Assembly: GCA_030386875.1 (NCBI GenBank)
Contig: CM059557.1
Location: forward strand, 55,816,514-55,880,513
Direction of reading: 5' to 3'
DNA from: Morinoia aosen
Lineage: Eukaryota > Arthropoda > Malacostraca > Amphipoda > Talitridae
Length of the DNA stretch: 64,000 nucleotides
Every line of letters begins with the position of its first letter. Position 1 is the stretch's first letter. Under the pieces are notes generated by a model. It saw nothing but the letters and a program-made list of their open reading frames with translations, was not told the DNA's origin and searched no databases. A program made the translations under genes and the position numbers. Of the stretch, positions 59,380-64,000 are shown piece by piece.

Positions 59380-61810
59380 AATAATACATCCAGTTGAAAT
59401 TTGAATGTTTCATAATACAACTATAAAAAATTGACATTTATTAATTTGGTTCTGTATTTCCTGAAACTGCATTCGGCAAAGAAGTGCTTAAATTAATGAA
59501 GTTACGCCAAAAAACCTAAATTTTGAATACGTTTGTAAAATTGCATGTGAAATTACAGTTTTATCAAATATGCATCATTCGAATGATTAAATACGGTGAA
59601 ATGGACTTCAACGATCAATACAGTGGTACTCAAGAGGTATTTTACCATCATTCTGCTCCTATGATTACTTTGTGATAAGCAACGAGATAGCCGAATGCAT
59701 TTTGAAAAGGTTTCACTGTGCACTAAGACGAAAATCAGAAAACGCTTTTATGAAAATACTCATCCCTTATCTTTATAATGAGATTCTGGTGACTAGGGAA
59801 AACTTGGCAAAGCCATCTTATGTCGAACTTTGATGTTTGAGCGTCTCTGAGGAGTCCACCGATCGGCTCTCGGTGCAGCTTTATTCTTGCGCCACCTCAG
59901 GTTGCCTGGCGTCAATAATGCTGCCGACAGCGCTGTGTCTGCAAGCACTATGCACACTCGTGTATTTTCATGATTTCGCAGCCATCATGTTATGAAATTC
60001 GTTGTCAACAGCTAGCTAACTTTTTGAAACGTTAGAACCTTGAAACGTAAATTATTTTTGCTCGTAAACTAAATTCAAAACGTAGAAAGTTTCCTCGTTG
60101 CAAGTTTTTTCTGAACAGATTTAAGCTTTCACTGAGCGTTGAACTGGGCTATTAAATAAGAACAGAGAAATATGTCTTTTATCTAGCAGTATGGCTAGTT
60201 TAGAACAGGTATAGTATAATTCCACTGGGTGCAATCACGAATCCTCCAATTTTCCGAAAATACTTCGAAAACATTTACTGTCCATATTTATGCTACGGCT
60301 TTTCTTCGCAGAACCGTTCGGAAATAGAGAATCAATTTCCAAAAAATTGTAACCAAGCTTTCTTCAGAAGAGGCGTTCAATGAAGAAAATTACTAAGGCA
60401 GTTTTGAATTCGATAACCATACGTTTCTGGGTCCGGCATCAGAGAAGCTCGGCTCCATCGCTTCTTTGATCTCCCAATTATATTAAAAGCCATCTATTCA
60501 AGGGCAAATAAAACCTGAGCACTTGTATTAGAGGTCCCAAAGCACCCCACAAGTCGGTTTTGAATGCTTCCAATGGGAAAATCACTCTCGAGGATTCCTC
60601 ATAAAAAGCGTAGTATTCATTGAACTAGAAGGCCAAATCAGCCACTGAAGAAGACTTTCGGAAATTCATACAAGATTTTAACATCAAGTCGTTGCATTAG
60701 CTCAAGGTAACTTTTTACGCAAGAAACTTCCCTTTCTAGATGCTTTGATCGGGAAGCTTCAACCAATTCTGGATAACAACATACTGCGCACAATCATTAT
60801 ATCTCAGGAAAACGTTTCAAGATATGTTAATGAATGAAAACGAACACTTTTACCTATAATTTCGTGGTGACATCAGCATGTATATAAAAAATTGCGTAAT
60901 AAATTTATGATTCCACTCGTATGACCCCCAAAACCGAACATTGGACTCACCCGCTTGCGTACCAAGCACTTGATCAGCTGCCATTCAAGAAATAGAATAC
61001 GTCTCATCCAAGTGATAAAATTCGTACCTAGAAGCGCTTATGCAGTGAGAGATGATTTAGGTGGATATCGCTGAGGCTTTTTGGCGGTGTTTAAAAACTC
61101 TATCTATTTAGCTTTTAAATGTTTTTATTTCTAATTTGAGCGTTTATCTAAGAAATAATCAGTACTATCGCACCCCCCCCTATAATTTATATTATATAGT
61201 AAGTTTCTTTCTGAATTTTTCTACCTTTCAATACTATGGGAGTTCACAGCGTGTTAAAACTCATTGTAGAGCATTCTTCTCTTACCCTATAACTTATTCA
61301 AATTCCACATAATGACATTTTCAATATACAATCATTATTTTCAGGCTTGAATAACTCCGACAATGTTTTTGCCACATTTGTGCCAATTTTATACACAGAG
61401 TTAAACATTTTCAGGTTTGCGTCTAAAGAAGTTATTTCATGACAAACTTTGATTATTGAGTGCCACCTGAGATGGCCACCACCGTCAACACTATAACGAC
61501 CGGCTACAGTGCAGCTACATGCCCTACTTCGCTTCAAGTTGGCTAGCAACAATTTCTACGTACAGCCCTGTTCTTGCTTACCGTCCTGACTACTTTACAC
61601 TCGAATCCTGAAAATATTTCACTTTAATCATGAAGGGCTTTTACATTTTGAAAAATGCTAGAAAACTTTTCCTGAATTTTTAAAGCTTAATGATGATTTT
61701 ATACATCGAACGTTGCTTGATGTTAAATTTGACTTCGTTTTAGTACAAATGATTTGTGCCTTTCAGTTAATAATTTAGACTCGCTGGAAAATCCAATGGT
61801 TAGTGGCATA
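59380..61810. other. Non-coding DNA, nothing firmly recognised
   Basis: The part 60400-60800 is GC-richer and gives short broken frames such as LDALIGKLQPILDNN, faintly like a BEL/Pao polyprotein, but too weak to call. A C8 tract lies near 61170. The minus-strand frame 61298-61552 has no motif. Confidence 0.35.
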
Positions 61811-61814
61811 GTCA

Positions 61815-61954
61815 GAGCCGCGCGGCTCAGACAGACTATAGTCAGACTATAGTCTGTCTTTTTATTCTCCGCTCCTCCCACCACTACGACAGCTTTATTA
61901 GGTTAAGCCCGTCGCCCAGAGACAGCGGATTTAACTGCTCGTTAAATCCGCTGT
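61815..61954. repeat. Cluster of three perfect short palindromes
   Basis: GAGCCGCGCGGCTC (61815-61828) is a perfect palindrome. Directly after it, AGACAGACTATAGT (61829-61842) pairs with 61846-61859 across a 3-base loop. ACAGCGGATTTAAC (61922-61935) pairs with 61941-61954 across a 5-base loop. All three stems are without mismatch. Confidence 0.9.
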
Positions 61955-63043
61955 ATAATCCGCTGATATTTTATCACAAAATCGATCAAGCGAATAGGGA
62001 GGAGAAAATAACATATTCAAACTGTTCGTTTTATAATTTTTCTTAGAGCAATAGCTTTAAAAGTGCCGTTATTTTTGACGGCGAAAGTAACCAATCGAAA
62101 GCAATCAAGTAAACGTAAGTGATCAACAAGCTTCATCCGAGAAACACAAGAAGCATTTGCATTCCAACACGTGTTAAAATTTTTGTAAATTATTTAACTC
62201 TGTATCGTGGTTCTTCTCTTTCACATATGTTTTCTTAAGGCGGCAAATCTGACAATGAAGTTACGCTGCCGAGAAAAAATTGAAAACTCTATTAACATCT
62301 TGTGCTAGGGACAAATACTTGACAACGAATCGCATCGAATTTCGGCATCGCTCAATTTTTTCACAAAAGAGGCATCAACTAATGAGAAATTCATGAAGCT
62401 GTTGTTAGCTGACATATGGTCAACGCACAGTATAATTTAGAGCAGCTACTAAAGCAAGTTTAGCGCTAATGACGTTGAGCTTCTATCATTGAAATGACAT
62501 CTCAATCATGATCCCATTAAAACCGTTAGATTCCATTCCGATCACGACCCGAATGGACTTGAGTAAATCAAACGAATATGCCATGAGCAAGGATTTGAGT
62601 ATTCATCTCAATGAGCTTGTACCATGCATGCATTCGCTAATTTGCATCATTATGCCATGCAGCTGGTCCGTTGCTTGTGTGCAGCTGATGCCTGCGGGGT
62701 GTAACTGGCAGCCTGACAGAACTGGGACAGGCCGGAAAATCGCGGCACCATGCGCCGTAATTATCTTTCGAAGCTCAACCTACCAAACTGCTCAAAAAAT
62801 ACACTGAGGTAATGATAACAAGATTCATGTTTCAGCAAAAAGTGTTACAGGAAACGATGGAAGCTCTTATCAGTAAATAACGGTTTCCACATGCCTGCTA
62901 GAACTTACACTCCGTCTTGGACAGACTGTGATTCGCCGAAACACTAACCCTATGTAAATTAGTTATACTTACTGGGCTTAAATCTAAACGTTTTCCTCTC
63001 GGAGGGAGCCAACAAATCCTTACCGTAAAGGGAGACGGAACGA
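61955..63043. other. Non-coding DNA, nothing recognised
   Basis: A 99-codon plus-strand frame at 62508-62807 has no recognisable motif. Confidence 0.4.
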
Positions 63044-63120
63044 GTCTCGAGCAAAAGTGAGACGTGTCTCGAGCTCAGCAAAGACGTGACGTCTCGAGCT
63101 ATGCTAGGTCGTAACGAGAC
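63044..63120. repeat. Short degenerate tandem repeat (GTCTCGAGC word)
   Basis: GTCTCGAGC occurs at 63044, 63066 and 63091, each followed by an AGCAAA- or GCTA-like segment and GACGTG or CGTAACGAG. About three units of 22-25 bp. Confidence 0.7.
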
Positions 63121-63319
63121 TGCATCACAGGTAGAGCGAGGCGAGTGAATGACAAGATAACGGCCGACAGTAGCGAAGAGACTTAACCTATTTGCTCTTC
63201 GAGCTTTTTTTTTTGTGGAACAATTACAATTATTTGCTTCTACTAAATTTTGGGTCCATCATTGCAGTTATTTACTATTTATATTTTTTGGTATAAATAT
63301 AGCAGTTATTTGATATTTC

Positions 63320-63537
63320 TACACCTTTTTTACTTCAAATTAATCCAAGTCAAGTTCAAATTAATCTTAGTCAATTTCAATTTAATCCAAGTCAAGTCCA
63401 AATTAATCCAAGTCAAGTTCGAATTAATCCAAGTCAAGTTCAAATTAATCTAAATCAAGTTCCAATTAATCCAAGACAAGTTCAAATTAATCCAAGTCAA
63501 GTTGAAATTAATCCAAGTCATATTCAAATTAATCCAA
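63320..63537 (+). repeat. Minisatellite array (d): 21-bp unit, about 10 copies
   Basis: The unit AATTAATCCAAGTCAAGTTC plus A is the same as in array (c). The shoulder CTACACCTTTTTTACTTCAA matches that of (c) except for one base. The plus-strand frame 63250-63453 reads YFKLIQVKFKLI and further LIQVKFE-like heptads before a stop. Confidence 0.95.
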
Positions 63538-64000
63538 CCCTCAGTTGAGTTAAAAATGATATGATCACTTGTTAATTTGAGCTTTTTTATGTTAAAAAGC
63601 TATCTATTGGATGTGATCAGCAAGACAGGTTTCGAAGATTTATTTACACTCATAGATATTTATATACGGGAAATTCAACTTTATCACATATATGAAATCA
63701 TATACATGCAAATACGAAAGATTGTCATTGGACGATATGTAGATTTAATCTTTAAAAGAAATATACAAATTCGATTCACTGAGTACTAATGTACGATTCT
63801 GTTTGATTACAATTTATAGGAGTGCATTATATATTACTCAGATACATTCCTGCATTAGCAATGAAAATTTTGTCATCCATTCTAATTCCGTGTCAGTCGA
63901 TGTGAAGAAATGTAGGATCCACATACAATACACAATTATAATACAAGAAACAATGTTTCTGACTTAATACTGATTTCATTCGTGTGTGATTACTATTCAA
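63538..64000. other. Non-coding DNA, nothing recognised
   Basis: AT-rich. A 70-codon plus-strand frame at 63577-63789 (hydrophobic and Ile-rich) has no known motif. Confidence 0.4.

Noticed and set aside
60400..60800. BEL/Pao-like polyprotein fragment (LDALIGKLQPILDNN)
   Set aside because: The match is short and interrupted by stops, and expected neighbouring motifs of the polyprotein are absent.

Overview
This window looks like AT-rich, gene-poor nuclear DNA from an arthropod, probably an insect. Open frames are short and low in information, and no bacterial operons, tRNA or rRNA genes were found. What can be recognised is mostly decayed mobile DNA: non-LTR retrotransposons, a maT-like mariner, hAT-type repeats and an LTR with 4-bp target duplications. 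A degenerate CCTAA tract resembles the insect telomere motif TTAGG. No intact protein-coding gene could be identified. A few exon-like pieces are listed at low confidence: CRAL-TRIO-like, possible gustatory-receptor-like, and one unidentified.

Layout. 0.86-1.57 kb: RNase H end of an I/LOA-type LINE (minus strand). 3.3-4.4 kb: two small tandem arrays. 5.36-6.91 kb: a 1,552-bp probable solo LTR, GC-rich at first and carrying an internal 78-bp dimeric array. 7.0-7.4 kb: an exon-like frame. 9.0 kb: a 97-bp higher-order array. 11.0-13.3 kb: exon-like pieces on the minus strand. 18.6 and 19.5 kb: a diverged direct duplication. 21.5 kb: a MITE with arms of about 105 bp. 24.4-25.45 kb: a broken mariner-type transposase. 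25.8-27.6 kb: two opposed 21/42-bp minisatellite arrays on either side of a transposase helix-turn-helix fragment and a LINE-like 3' end. 31.5 kb: a hAT MITE with 8-bp duplications. 36.4-38.6 kb: a CR1/Jockey-like LINE with RT motifs. 40.2 kb: a 62-bp satellite. 41.9 kb: a CRAL-TRIO-like exon. 45.1-52.4 kb: a repeat-dense block holding a perfect 32-bp hairpin, a 2.4-kb hAT-ended foldback and a 56-bp hAT relic, bounded by a 41-bp inverted repeat. 53.6-55.9 kb: degenerate short repeats and the telomere-like tract. 57.9 kb: a palindrome of nuclear-receptor half-sites. 59.1 kb: a LINE endonuclease fragment. 61.8 kb: clustered perfect hairpins. 63.0-63.5 kb: further tandem repeats.

The most unusual theme is a dispersed 21-bp minisatellite superfamily. 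It forms four arrays, at about 25.85, 27.45, 47.64 and 63.33 kb. All share a core like AATTnnTCCAAGTsAArTT, all keep a seven-codon open frame (LIQVKFx-like), and they have conserved non-repeat shoulders. Two arrays face each other across 1.4 kb and a third lies in one arm of the hAT-like foldback, so they seem to travel with, or inside, mobile elements. The coordinates and family names come from reading the sequence alone; no alignments or searches were run.
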